A stretch of DNA of 32,045 nt from contig JAEDOI010000010.1 of assembly GCA_016302065.1 (NCBI GenBank), positions 1 through 32,045 on the forward strand. The letters are read 5' to 3'. Position 1 is the stretch's first letter. The number at the start of each line of letters is the position of its first letter. Under the pieces are notes generated by a model. It ran no database searches. It was not told the DNA's origin and was given only the letters and a program-made list of their open reading frames with translations. The position numbers and the translations under genes are program-made. This DNA comes from Bacilli bacterium. Lineage in GTDB: Bacteria; Bacillota_I; Bacilli_A; RFN20; CAG-826. Of the stretch, positions 13,822 to 22,995 are shown piece after piece.

Positions 13822-14877
13822 ATGGCTAAGTTAGAAAATCAAAAAGAAAAAGATTTATTACAAGACACCTTAGACAGAGTTCAAAAAGAATTTGGCAAAG
13901 GTGCCATTATGCGTTTAGGTGATAGGCCTACTTGTGATGTTGATGCTATAAGCAGTGGTTCAATTTTACTTGATAAAGCTTTGGGGATTGGTGGATATCC
14001 CAAAGGAAGAATTATAGAAATTTATGGTCCAGAAAGCAGTGGTAAAACAACTTTAGCATTAACATGTGTTGCTGAAGTTCAAAAAACAGGTGGAATGGCT
14101 GCTTATATTGATGCTGAAAATAGTATTGATCCAGAATATGCTAAAGCTTTAGGAGTAAAGGTAGATGATTTAATTTTAAGTCAGCCTGATAGCGGTGAGC
14201 AAGCTCTTTCAATTGTTGAAATGTTAACTAAGAGTGGAGCATTTGACTTAATTGTTGTTGATAGTGTTGCAGCTTTGGTTCCTCTTGCTGAACTTGAAGG
14301 TGAAATGACTGATTCTTCAATTGGACTTCAAGCACGTCTTATGTCAAAAGGATTAAGAAAAATAACTAGTTTATTGAATAAAAATGGAACAACTATTATT
14401 TTTATTAATCAGTTAAGAGAAAAAGTTGGTGTAATTTTTGGAAATAATGAAACAACAACTGGAGGAAGAGCACTAAAATTCTATTCATCAATTAGAATTG
14501 ATATTAGAAGAAGTGAAGCAATTAAAGATGGTGTTAATGTTATTGGAAATATCATGAATATCAGAGTTGTTAAAAATAAAGTTGCAGCTCCATTTAAATC
14601 ATGTAAGGTTGATATTATTTATGGAAAAGGTATTTCAAAAGAAGGTGAATTACTTGATTTAGGACTTGAATGTGGAGCTATTAAGAAGAGCGGAAGTTGG
14701 TATGAAGTTTATGGAGAAAGAATTGGACAAGGAAGAGAAACCGCAAAGTCTTTCTTACATGACCATAAGGAAATTTTTGATAAACTTAAAGAACAAATTA
14801 TTAAAGAAAATATTCCTCAAACTAGGGTTGCTAATGACGAAGACCTTGAGTCCATGCCAAATGATTTAGACGATTAA
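13822..14877 (+). CDS. recA: Recombinase RecA
   Basis: The 351-residue protein carries out strand exchange and coprotease functions. Walker A GPESSGKTT begins at residue 69, LIVVDSVAALVP is Walker B, and the L1/L2 DNA loops (GLQARLMSKGLRK and IFGNNETTTGGRALKF) and FINQLREKVG are intact. The acidic tail DEDLESMPNDLDD is typical. GGAG lies nine bases before ATG 13822; the upstream ATG 13798 would include the ribosome site and is rejected. No LexA/SOS box was recognised upstream. Confidence 0.98.
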   Translation: MAKLENQKEKDLLQDTLDRVQKEFGKGAIMRLGDRPTCDVDAISSGSILLDKALGIGGYPKGRIIEIYGPESSGKTTLALTCVAEVQKTGGMAAYIDAENSIDPEYAKALGVKVDDLILSQPDSGEQALSIVEMLTKSGAFDLIVVDSVAALVPLAELEGEMTDSSIGLQARLMSKGLRKITSLLNKNGTTIIFINQLREKVGVIFGNNETTTGGRALKFYSSIRIDIRRSEAIKDGVNVIGNIMNIRVVKNKVAAPFKSCKVDIIYGKGISKEGELLDLGLECGAIKKSGSWYEVYGERIGQGRETAKSFLHDHKEIFDKLKEQIIKENIPQTRVANDEDLESMPNDLDD

Positions 14878-14920
14878 CTTTTTACTTTAAACCATAGGTA
14901 AAATTTCATATAATTTAGAT

Positions 14921-14937
14921 AGTATCAATAAGATACT
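14921..14937 (+). terminator. Weak hairpin after recA
   Basis: AGTATC (14921-14926) and GATACT (14932-14937) form a 6-bp stem 44 bases past the recA stop, followed by an AT-rich stretch with a short T-run. Some transcripts may end here; the rest of the 163-base gap carries no clear feature besides the rny ribosome site. Confidence 0.3.
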
Positions 14938-15040
14938 TGTTATATATATTTTTAAGTTAATATTAATTCATTTAAATATAAATATTTAATTTTATTAATA
15001 ATAGGTATCTTTCTATACATTTTTGAAAGGAGTTTTATCT

Positions 15041-16645
15041 ATGGTCAATAATATGAATGTCCTTGCTGATGAAGCTGGGAAAGTAGATATTTGGGTTGCC
15101 ATTGTTTTTCCTATTGTTGGTTTGCTTGTTGGAATAATAGTTGGCTGTTTAATCTACATTTTAGTAACAAGAATTAAAGATCGTAATGCTGGTAAAAAAG
15201 CTATTAAAATCGTTGAAGAAGCTGAAATTAAAGCTGAACACATCAAGAAAAATGCACAATTAGATGCAAAACAAGCTACTCTTGAAATGAAACAAGAAGC
15301 TGAAAGAGATATTAAGGAGAGAAAAGAAGAAGTAGTAGCTTTAGAAAGTAAAATGCTTCAAAGAGAAGAAGCATTGAATCAAAGAACTAATCAAATTTCT
15401 AAAAAAGAACAATCTCTCGATGATAAAGAAAAGTATCTTGATAATCAAATAGATGAAAACAAGAAGAAAGCTGCTATTCTTCAAGAAAAAACAGATAATA
15501 TCATTAATGAACTTCAAAAAGTTGCTCAAATGACAGAGAAAGAAGCAAAAGAAGAAATTTTTGCTAAAGTAAAAGAAAAAGAACAACTTAACATTGCTCG
15601 TTATTTAAAAGAACAAGAAGAAAAAGCTGAAACTGAAGCTGATAATAAGGCAAAAGATATTTTGTCTAATGTTATTGCTCGTCATTCTCAAGAAATTACA
15701 ACCGAAAGAACTGTTACCGTTATTTCTCTTCCAAGTGATGAAATGAAGGGGAGAATTATTGGACGTGAAGGTAGAAATATTAAAACACTTGAACAATTAT
15801 TAGGTGTTGATATCTTAATTGATGATACTCCTGAAGCTATTACAATTTCTTGTTTTAATCCTATTAGAAGAGAAATTGCATCTAGAGCTTTAGGAATTTT
15901 AGTAAAAGATGGACGTATTCAACCAGGAAGAATTGAAGAAGTAATTGCAAAATGCAAAAAGGAAGTTGATGAAACTATTAGAAAAGCTGGAGAACAAACC
16001 GTTGTTAAACTTGGATTAAGCGGAATTAATAAAGAATTAATCACTTATATTGGTAGAATGAAATATAGAACAAGTTATGGTCAAAGCCAACTTGCTCATA
16101 GTATTGAAACTGCTGAACTTTGTGGAATGATGGCTTATGAACTTGGAGTTGATCCTCAACTTGCAAAGCGTGCTGGTTTACTTCATGATATTGGAAAATC
16201 TTGTGATTTTGAAGTTGAAGGAAGCCACGTTGAAATTGGAGCTAGACTTGCTAAAAAATATGGAGAAAATGAAGTTGTAATTAATGCAATAGAAGCTCAC
16301 CATGGCGATGTTCCTGCAAAATCTGTTATTGCTAATTTAGTTATTGCTGCAGATACATTAAGTGCTGCTAGACCAGGAGCAAGAAGTGAAACACTTGAAA
16401 CTTATATTAAACGTTTAGAGCAACTTGAAACCATTTGTAACTCTTATGATGGAGTTCAACAAAGTTATGCTATGCAAAGTGGAAGAGAAGTTAGAGTCAT
16501 TGTTATTCCAGAAAAAGTAGATGATTTGGGCGCCTTTAAAATGGCTAAAGATATTAAAGATAGAATTGAAAGTGAAATGAAATATCCTGGTCAAATTAAA
16601 ATTAACGTTATTAGAGAATATAGAGCTGTAGAGACTGCAAAATAA
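15041..16645 (+). CDS. rny: Ribonuclease Y
   Basis: The 534-residue membrane-anchored endonuclease starts bulk mRNA decay in Bacillota. A single N-terminal membrane helix (about 17-43), a long charged coiled coil (about 50-195), the KH domain with GRIIGREGRNIKTLE, and the HD domain with LLHDIGK and further His/Asp residues (about 330-440) are in the standard order. GGAG lies eight bases before ATG 15041; the ATG at 15023 precedes the ribosome site and is rejected. ymdB follows after two bases and a YmcA-like gene lies in the same run. Confidence 0.97.
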   Translation: MVNNMNVLADEAGKVDIWVAIVFPIVGLLVGIIVGCLIYILVTRIKDRNAGKKAIKIVEEAEIKAEHIKKNAQLDAKQATLEMKQEAERDIKERKEEVVALESKMLQREEALNQRTNQISKKEQSLDDKEKYLDNQIDENKKKAAILQEKTDNIINELQKVAQMTEKEAKEEIFAKVKEKEQLNIARYLKEQEEKAETEADNKAKDILSNVIARHSQEITTERTVTVISLPSDEMKGRIIGREGRNIKTLEQLLGVDILIDDTPEAITISCFNPIRREIASRALGILVKDGRIQPGRIEEVIAKCKKEVDETIRKAGEQTVVKLGLSGINKELITYIGRMKYRTSYGQSQLAHSIETAELCGMMAYELGVDPQLAKRAGLLHDIGKSCDFEVEGSHVEIGARLAKKYGENEVVINAIEAHHGDVPAKSVIANLVIAADTLSAARPGARSETLETYIKRLEQLETICNSYDGVQQSYAMQSGREVRVIVIPEKVDDLGAFKMAKDIKDRIESEMKYPGQIKINVIREYRAVETAK

Positions 16646-16647
16646 GA

Positions 16648-17436
16648 ATGAACATTCTATTTTTTGGCGACATTGTAGGTAAAATTGGTAGGAAGGTTGT
16701 TACAAACAACCTCCCTATTTTAATAAAAAAATATGATATTGATTTTGTTATATGTAACGCCGAAAATGTAACAAAAGGCAAAGGATTAACTAGAACTGAT
16801 TATTTTTTATTAAAAGAGTCTGGTATTGATTGTTTCACATTAGGTAATCATTATGATTCAAAAAGTGAAATTTTTAAAATTATTGATAACGATGATATAG
16901 TTAGACCAATTAATTTAGAAAATGAAACACGTGGAAATGGCTCAAGAATTTTTGAAATAAACAACCTAAAAATAAGAGTAACTAATTGTTTAGGAAGTGT
17001 CTTTATGAAGCAAAATGTTTCTGAGCCATATATTTGTTTAACTGATTTAATTTCAAATGATGAAAGCGATATTCATATTATTGATTTTCATGCTGAAGCT
17101 ACTGGAGAAAAGAAAGCCTTAGCTTATTCCTTAAAAAATACAATTACTGCTTTTGTTGGGACTCATACTCATGTTCAAACCTCAGATGCTCAAATTTTAT
17201 CTTCAGGTGTGGCTTATATTAGTGATGTAGGGATGTGCGGTAGTTATGATTCAGTGTTAGGGTGTAACATTGATAGTGTTGTTAATAAAATGATCCTCCA
17301 TGATGAAAATACAAAATTTAGTATCGATGAAGAAGGAAAAGCAATGATTAATGCAGTAGTTATAAAAGTAGATGATATTTCTTTAAAGGCAAGTGAAATT
17401 ATTCCTATTTCATTAATAGAAAGGATTAAATTATGA
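16648..17436 (+). CDS. ymdB: YmdB-type metallophosphoesterase
   Basis: The 262-residue protein matches the YmdB family of 2',3'-cyclic nucleotide phosphodiesterases. FFGDIVGKIGR (metal Asp), NAENVTKGKG, TLGNHYDSK, IIDFHAEATGEK and FVGTHTHVQTSD supply the metal ligands. In Bacillus subtilis YmdB affects RNA levels and biofilm decisions and is cotranscribed with rny, as here. No strong ribosome site precedes ATG 16648, so translation is likely coupled to rny. Confidence 0.92.
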   Translation: MNILFFGDIVGKIGRKVVTNNLPILIKKYDIDFVICNAENVTKGKGLTRTDYFLLKESGIDCFTLGNHYDSKSEIFKIIDNDDIVRPINLENETRGNGSRIFEINNLKIRVTNCLGSVFMKQNVSEPYICLTDLISNDESDIHIIDFHAEATGEKKALAYSLKNTITAFVGTHTHVQTSDAQILSSGVAYISDVGMCGSYDSVLGCNIDSVVNKMILHDENTKFSIDEEGKAMINAVVIKVDDISLKASEIIPISLIERIKL

Positions 17437-18872
17437 GAAAAGTTAATAAAATTAATATTCCTTCCTTAGATAAGGCAAGATTAAGAAACAAAGATTCATT
17501 AACCTTTGTTTATTCCTCTGAAATTGATGAAAATTTAAAGTCTAGATTTGAAAATAAAAAGTTTTTTATTAGGACTTATGGCTGTCAAGCAAATATTAGG
17601 GATGAGGAAATAATGTCTGGAATTTTAGTAAGTTTAGGCATGGAAAGAACTGAAGATAAAAATTTAGCTACAATTGCTATTTTAAATACTTGTGCTGTAA
17701 GAGAGAATGCTGAAGATAAAGTTTATGGAGAAATTGGTGAATTTAAAGCTTTAAAGAATAAAAATAAAGATTTAATTCTCTGCATATGCGGATGTATGAT
17801 TGAACAAAATCATATTATTGATTTTATCCTTTCTACATATCCATTTGTTGATATTATGTTTGGAACTCATAACATTCAAGACCTTGCAATTTTATTAAAA
17901 GAATATCTTAAAAAGAATGAAATAATTATTGATGTAGAAAGTAAGGTTGGTGATATATATGAAGAGTTACCTTCAAAAAGAAATTCTACTTTTAAAGCAT
18001 TTGTTAACATTTCTTATGGATGTAATAAATTTTGTACTTATTGTATTGTTCCATATACAAGAGGAAAAGAAAGAAGTCGTAAGATGGAAGATATCTTAAA
18101 AGAGTGCAAAGAATTAGTAGATGCTAATTATCAAGAAATAACTCTTCTAGGGCAAAATGTTGATAGTTATGGAAATGATTTAAATGATGGTTCTACTTTT
18201 GCAAAATTACTTGAAGAAGTTGCTAAACTTGGAATTCCTAGACTTAGATTTTTAACTTCATATCCAAGTGATTTCAAAGACGATGTTATTGATGTAATGA
18301 AAAAATATCCTAACATTATGAAATATCTTCATCTTCCTATTCAATCTGGAAGTGATGAAGTATTAAAAATGATGGGAAGAAGATATGATTCTAAGCAATA
18401 TTTAGAACTTGTTAACAGAATAAAAACTAAAATTCCTGAAATGGCTTTTTCTACTGATATAATTGTTGGTTTCCCAAATGAAACTTATGAGCAATTCTTA
18501 GATACAATAAAAGTTAGTAATATTGTTGAATACACTAGTGCATTTACTTTTATCTATAGTCCTAGAAAAGGAACTCCAGCTGCTAGATTAAAAGATAATG
18601 TAACTTATGAAGAAAAGGTCAAACGTTTTAAAGAACTGGTTAAGGCCTTAGAAGTTTCATTTGAAAAGAAGGCCAATGAAATGGTTGGAAAAACATATTC
18701 TTGTCTTGTAGAGGGTCCATCTAAAAAGAATAGCGATATCCTTTCAGGATATACTGAAAATATGAAAACTGTATTATTTAAAGGTGATAATTGCTTAATT
18801 GGAAAAATAGTTAAAGTTAAAATTTTAGAATCTCATCTCTATTCTCTTGTTGGAGAAATAGTTTATGAATAA
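17433..18872 (+). CDS. miaB: tRNA-2-methylthio-N6-dimethylallyladenosine synthase
   Basis: The 479-residue radical-SAM enzyme adds the 2-methylthio group to i6A37. An N-terminal MTTase domain holds the auxiliary cluster cysteines in TYGCQAN (Cys51), LNTCAVREN and CICGCM; the radical-SAM triad is Cys197, Cys201 and Cys204 in CNKFCTYC; a TRAM domain ends the protein. It overlaps ymdB by four bases and the next gene by eight. The first 45 residues are a MiaB-typical extension in Bacillota. It requires i6A37 made by MiaA, encoded two genes downstream. Confidence 0.96.
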   Translation: MRKVNKINIPSLDKARLRNKDSLTFVYSSEIDENLKSRFENKKFFIRTYGCQANIRDEEIMSGILVSLGMERTEDKNLATIAILNTCAVRENAEDKVYGEIGEFKALKNKNKDLILCICGCMIEQNHIIDFILSTYPFVDIMFGTHNIQDLAILLKEYLKKNEIIIDVESKVGDIYEELPSKRNSTFKAFVNISYGCNKFCTYCIVPYTRGKERSRKMEDILKECKELVDANYQEITLLGQNVDSYGNDLNDGSTFAKLLEEVAKLGIPRLRFLTSYPSDFKDDVIDVMKKYPNIMKYLHLPIQSGSDEVLKMMGRRYDSKQYLELVNRIKTKIPEMAFSTDIIVGFPNETYEQFLDTIKVSNIVEYTSAFTFIYSPRKGTPAARLKDNVTYEEKVKRFKELVKALEVSFEKKANEMVGKTYSCLVEGPSKKNSDILSGYTENMKTVLFKGDNCLIGKIVKVKILESHLYSLVGEIVYE

Positions 18873-19158
18873 TATTGATGTTCTAATAGCTAGATTAAAA
18901 GAAGAGATTTATAAAGATCCGTTAATAAAAGAATATTTTAGGCTAAAAGAAGCAATTAAAAATAACGAAGAAATAAATAAAAAAATATTGGAATTAATGT
19001 TTTTAAAAAAGTGTAACCCTGTAAATGAAGAAAAGGAAAGATACTATAAAATAAAGAATGAACTTGATAAAAATCCATTAGTTTATAATTTTAAAATTGT
19101 CGAAGAAGAAGTTAATAATTATAAAAAAGAAATTAAAGAAATATTAGAGGAATTATGA
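18865..19158 (+). CDS. YlbF/YmcA family protein, probable RNase Y cofactor
   Basis: The 97-residue, all-helical, highly charged protein has the family pattern: a first helix with DPLIKEYFRLKEAIKNNEE, a short link near LKKCNP, and a last helix with NPLVYNFKIVEEEV (about residues 17-90). In Bacillus subtilis ymcA follows miaB, and YmcA with YlbF and YaaT forms the Y-complex that directs RNase Y. Its position after rny, ymdB and miaB supports ymcA. It is shorter than YmcA, and the other two subunits are not in the window. Confidence 0.72.
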   Translation: MNNIDVLIARLKEEIYKDPLIKEYFRLKEAIKNNEEINKKILELMFLKKCNPVNEEKERYYKIKNELDKNPLVYNFKIVEEEVNNYKKEIKEILEEL

Positions 19159-20024
19159 TTATTTGTATTTTGGGTCCTACAGCATCTCATAAATCAGCAT
19201 TAGCTAGTTTAACAGCTTCTCTTTTTAATGCTGATATAATTAACTCTGATGCTTTTCAAATATATAAAGAATTAAATATTGGGACAGCAAAACCTTCAAA
19301 AGACGAATTAAAAGACCCTAAATATAAAATGTATGATGTCATTTCGATTAATGAAGAATATTCTGTTTCTAGATATCAACACGATGTTAGACCGCTAATT
19401 GATAATTGTAATAATCATATTTTAGTTGGAGGAACTGGATTATATTTAAAAGCATTATTGTTTGATTATAAATTTGATGAAGAAGATCCGATGCCAAAAG
19501 ATTATTTATCATCTTTTAGTAATGATGAATTATATTCTAAATTAGAACAAATTGATAAGGAAGATGCTTTAAAAATTGGAAGAAATAATCGAAAAAGATT
19601 AGTTAGGGCATTATATATTTATAATACTCATGGAGTTAATAAAACTACATTAAACGAAAATAAAAAAGATAACTTGTTATATAAAAATGTTTATTTTATT
19701 GGAATTAATCCTCCTAGAGTTGAATTGTATGATTCAATTAATAAAAGAGTTGATGAAATGTTTTCTTTAGGACTTGAAGACGAAATTAAATATTTATTTT
19801 CAACTTATTCTAAAGATTTAAGGGCTCTACAAGCAATTGGATATAAAGAATTCAATATAACTTCAAATAGTGAAGAGGCAAAAGAATTAATAAAGAAGAA
19901 TACAAGAAATTATGCTAAAAGACAATTAACATTCTTTAAACATCAATTTAAGGATGTTATATGGTTTAATTCATATATAGAAGCATATTCTTATTTAAAG
20001 GAACATAAAGATGAGTTTAGATGA
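19155..20024 (+). CDS. miaA: tRNA dimethylallyltransferase with altered P-loop
   Basis: The 289-residue enzyme transfers dimethylallyl to A37 of tRNAs reading codons that begin with U. NSDAFQIYKELNIGTAKPS, MYDVISINEEYSVSRYQ, LVGGTGLYLKALLFDY and RALQAIGYKEF are the family blocks. The P-loop reads GPTASHKS: His12 stands where GPTASGKS normally has Gly, while Lys13 and Ser14 are kept. AGAGGA lies shortly before ATG 19155, which overlaps the previous gene by four bases. The end overlaps tcdA by 14 bases. Confidence 0.94.
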   Translation: MIICILGPTASHKSALASLTASLFNADIINSDAFQIYKELNIGTAKPSKDELKDPKYKMYDVISINEEYSVSRYQHDVRPLIDNCNNHILVGGTGLYLKALLFDYKFDEEDPMPKDYLSSFSNDELYSKLEQIDKEDALKIGRNNRKRLVRALYIYNTHGVNKTTLNENKKDNLLYKNVYFIGINPPRVELYDSINKRVDEMFSLGLEDEIKYLFSTYSKDLRALQAIGYKEFNITSNSEEAKELIKKNTRNYAKRQLTFFKHQFKDVIWFNSYIEAYSYLKEHKDEFR

Positions 20025-20694
20025 TCGTACAAGATTATTGATTAATCAAAATAATTTAGATAAATTAAGCAAAATAAAAGTTTTAGTTGTTGGTTTAGGG
20101 GGTGTTGGGTCAATTGTCCCTATTTCTTTAGTTAGGAGTGGAGTAAAAAACATTACAATTATTGATAAAGATAAGGTTGATGATTCTAATTTAAATAGAC
20201 AAATTGCTTATAATTTTAATGATATTGGAACTTTAAAATCTGTTGCTTTAAAAAAACATCTTCTAGAGATTAGAAGCGATATAAATGTTACTGAAATTCA
20301 TGATGATATTAAAAATATCTCTTCTCTTAATGATAAATTCGATTATGTTGTTGATTGTATCGATGATATTAAAGGAAAGATACATTTAATTGAATATGCT
20401 TTTAAAAATAATATAAAAATTATTTCAAGTTTAGGAATGGGAAATCGTTTTGATCCTACAAAAGTGAAAATAACTAAATTAAATAAAACTACTATCGATC
20501 CACTTGCTAGAAAATTGCGTTACGAATTAAAGAAAAGAAATGTTGATATTTCTTTAATTAATGTGTCTTTTAGCGAAGAATCACCTATAATAAAAGATAG
20601 AGTGATAAGCTCGATGATTTTTACTCCTAATGCCAGCGGTTTAGCTTTAGCGAGTTATATAATTAAGGATGTTATAAAGGAGGAGAATAAATAA
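20011..20694 (+). CDS. tcdA: tRNA threonylcarbamoyladenosine dehydratase (TcdA/CsdL-type E1-like)
   Basis: The 227-residue ThiF/MoeB superfamily protein has the ATP-binding VLVVGLGGVGSIVP, the acidic IIDKDKVDDSNLNRQ, DYVVDCIDDIKGK, and then SSLGMGNRFDPTKVKITKLN, the stretch that separates TcdA from MoeB and ThiF. TcdA cyclises t6A37 to ct6A37 in tRNAs reading ANN codons. It lacks the zinc CxxC pairs of MoeB. It is slightly short for the family. It overlaps miaA and abuts fhs, so it lies in one transcript with other position-37 enzymes. Confidence 0.87.
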   Translation: MSLDDRTRLLINQNNLDKLSKIKVLVVGLGGVGSIVPISLVRSGVKNITIIDKDKVDDSNLNRQIAYNFNDIGTLKSVALKKHLLEIRSDINVTEIHDDIKNISSLNDKFDYVVDCIDDIKGKIHLIEYAFKNNIKIISSLGMGNRFDPTKVKITKLNKTTIDPLARKLRYELKKRNVDISLINVSFSEESPIIKDRVISSMIFTPNASGLALASYIIKDVIKEENK

Positions 20695-22310
20695 TGGAAT
20701 TATTGGAAATTTCAAAAATTGCTAAAAAATTAAACATTAGTGACAAATATTTAGAAACTTATGGAAAATATAAGGCTAAAATTGATGATTCTTTATATGA
20801 GGAAGTTAAAAATAAACCAGATGGGAAATTAGTTTTAGTTACTGCAATTACTCCTACGAAGGCTGGTGAAGGAAAAACTACTATGAGTATTTCTCTTCTT
20901 GATGGACTTGCAAAAATCAAAGAAAAAGCTTTGCTTTGCTTAAGAGAGCCTTCTTTAGGTCCTGTTTTTGGCCTTAAAGGTGGAGCAACAGGAGGAGGTA
21001 AAGTTACCGTTGAACCAAGTGAAGATATTAACCTTCATTTTACTGGTGATATGCATGCTTTAACTAGTGCAATTAACCTTATTAGTGCTGTTATTGATAA
21101 TCATATATATCAAGGCAATGAATTAAATATTGATCCTAGTAAGATTACTTGGAAAAGAGCTCTTGATATGAATGATCGTGAACTTAGGCAAGTAGCTATA
21201 GGACAAGGCAAAGATGTTAATGGAATTAAAAGAGAAGATGGCTTTGAAATTACAGTTGCTAGTGAATTAATGGCTATTTTATGTATTTCAAAAGATAGAA
21301 ATGATTTTAAAGAAAGAATTAAAAGAATTATTATTGGATTTACATTTGATGATAAGCCTGTCTATTTAAAAGATTTAAAAATTGTTAATGCTGTTATGAA
21401 ATTAATGAACAACGCATTAAAACCAAACCTTGTTCAAACAAGGGAAAATAACCCATGTTTAATCCATGGAGGACCATTTGCTAATATTGCACATGGTTGT
21501 TCATCTTTAATTGCTACAAAACTTGCATTAAAATTATCTCCAATTGTAATTACTGAGGCTGGGTTTGCAGCTGATTTGGGTGCTGAAAAATTCCTTGATA
21601 TTAAGGCTAGAGTTGGTGGATTACATGTTGATTGTAGTGTTCTTGTTGCTACAATTAGAGCTTTAAAGATGCATGGTGGAGTTAAATTTGAAGATTTAGG
21701 AAACGAAAATCTTGTAGCTTTAAAAGAAGGAAGTAAAAACATGCTTCAACATTATTACAACTTAAGAAAATATGATATTCCAGTAGTTGTAGCAATAAAT
21801 CATTTTGAAAGCGATACTAAGGAAGAAATTGAACTTCTTTCCTCAATTTTAAAAGAAAATAATATTCCATTTGCTTTTGCTGATGGCTTCTTAAATGGAG
21901 GAGATGGTTCTATTGAACTTGCTAGAAAAGTTAAGGAAGTTTTAGATACAAAGCCTAGTAAATATCATCCTTTATATAAATTAGAAGATACAATCGAGAA
22001 TAAAATTAATATAATTGCAAAAGAAATATATCGAGCAAAAGATGTTGATTTTTCACCTCTTGCCAAAGAACATATTAAGAAAATAGAAGAAATGCATCGT
22101 TCTAATTTAGTTGTGTGTATGGCAAAAACTCAAAATAGTTTCTCAGATAATAAAACATTATTGAATTGTCCTCGTGATTTCACATTAAAAGTAAACGATG
22201 TCAAACTTAAAAATGGGGCAGATTTTATTGTTGTAATGTGCGGAGATATTTTAACAATGCCAGGACTTCCAAAAATTCCAGCAGCTGTTAAAATGGAATT
22301 AGATCAATAG
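20694..22310 (+). CDS. fhs: Formate-tetrahydrofolate ligase
   Basis: The 538-residue enzyme makes 10-formyl-THF from formate, ATP and THF for purine and initiator-tRNA formylation. The P-loop TPTKAGEGKTT, REPSLGPVFGLKGGATGGG, NLHFTGDMHALT, RALDMNDRELR, IHGGPFANIAHGC and the C-terminal VMCGDILTMPGLPK are all present. AAGGAGG lies about eight bases before ATG 20694, the strongest ribosome site in the run. It overlaps the tcdA stop by one base. Its 3' end overlaps the convergent nucleosidase gene by seven bases. No riboswitch lies upstream since the gene is internal to an operon. Confidence 0.97.
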   Translation: MELLEISKIAKKLNISDKYLETYGKYKAKIDDSLYEEVKNKPDGKLVLVTAITPTKAGEGKTTMSISLLDGLAKIKEKALLCLREPSLGPVFGLKGGATGGGKVTVEPSEDINLHFTGDMHALTSAINLISAVIDNHIYQGNELNIDPSKITWKRALDMNDRELRQVAIGQGKDVNGIKREDGFEITVASELMAILCISKDRNDFKERIKRIIIGFTFDDKPVYLKDLKIVNAVMKLMNNALKPNLVQTRENNPCLIHGGPFANIAHGCSSLIATKLALKLSPIVITEAGFAADLGAEKFLDIKARVGGLHVDCSVLVATIRALKMHGGVKFEDLGNENLVALKEGSKNMLQHYYNLRKYDIPVVVAINHFESDTKEEIELLSSILKENNIPFAFADGFLNGGDGSIELARKVKEVLDTKPSKYHPLYKLEDTIENKINIIAKEIYRAKDVDFSPLAKEHIKKIEEMHRSNLVVCMAKTQNSFSDNKTLLNCPRDFTLKVNDVKLKNGADFIVVMCGDILTMPGLPKIPAAVKMELDQ

Positions 22311-22993
22311 TTTTTAATAAAATTAGCTAATATATTTAAAGCTTCATCTGCAGCAAGTGTAGCAAATTTTTCATATTCTTCTTTTCCGCCACTAACTGTA
22401 TCGCTAACAGATTTAATAAAGAAGCAATCAACATTATTTTTTAAGCATGTTAAATAAATTCCGCTAGCTTCCATCTCACAAATTGAAGCATCATATTCTT
22501 TATTAATATTTTCTTTTTCTTTTTCATCATCGATAAAAATATTATTGGAAGCACAAATTACTTGTTCGATTGAAGGGAAATTATTTTTTGCGTAATTAAT
22601 AAAAGATTCGTTTATTTTCATAATAGGGTCATCAAATCCAAGTTCAATATGAGTATGTTTTTTGCAATTATCTAGGGCACTTGTATCGAATCCAACATCA
22701 ATTAGTTTTGAAATAAAAACAACATTTGTTAAATTTAAATCTTTTCTTAAAGAACCACATGCGCCATAATTAAAAATTAAATTGACATTATATTTAGTAA
22801 TTAAAAATTGTGTACAGGCACTTGAAGAAGTTTCTCCTATTCCTGAAAGAGAAACATAAACTTTTTTATTTTCTATTTCATATAGAAATGTTTTATAAGG
22901 CTTTTCATCAAGCATTGAAATTAGTTTAAATTTTGATTTTAAAATAGTTATTATTTCATTTTCACAAGCCACAACAATTCCGATTATATTCAT
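22304..22993 (-). CDS. Nucleoside phosphorylase family, MTA/SAH nucleosidase-like
   Basis: The 229-residue protein has the PNP/UDP phosphorylase fold of the MTAN type: IGIVVACENEI with the usual acid replaced by Cys-Glu-Asn-Glu, GIGETSSSACTQFLI, NYGACGSLRKDL, and the base/ribose site CEMEASGIYLTC and SVSDTVSGG, where SD is the catalytic Asp pair position. MTANs cleave methylthioadenosine, S-adenosylhomocysteine and 5'-deoxyadenosine; the last is a by-product of radical-SAM enzymes. It follows the ZIP gene after two bases, one transcript. Confidence 0.82.
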   Translation of the reverse strand: MNIIGIVVACENEIITILKSKFKLISMLDEKPYKTFLYEIENKKVYVSLSGIGETSSSACTQFLITKYNVNLIFNYGACGSLRKDLNLTNVVFISKLIDVGFDTSALDNCKKHTHIELGFDDPIMKINESFINYAKNNFPSIEQVICASNNIFIDDEKEKENINKEYDASICEMEASGIYLTCLKNNVDCFFIKSVSDTVSGGKEEYEKFATLAADEALNILANFIKNY

Positions 22994-22995
22994 AT

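Noticed and set aside
14666..14869. Open frame of 67 codons inside recA
   Set aside because: It is another frame of the RecA C-terminal coding region, with no ribosome site.
15341..15796. Two Phe- and Lys-rich open frames on the minus strand inside rny
   Set aside because: They are antisense to the Lys/Glu-rich coiled coil of RNase Y, which gives Phe-rich products by composition alone.
20600..20694. Folate riboswitch before fhs
   Set aside because: fhs starts on the stop codon of tcdA; there is no untranslated leader to hold one.
21434..21742. Open frame of 102 codons on the minus strand inside fhs
   Set aside because: fhs is unambiguous on the other strand and the antisense product has no family features.
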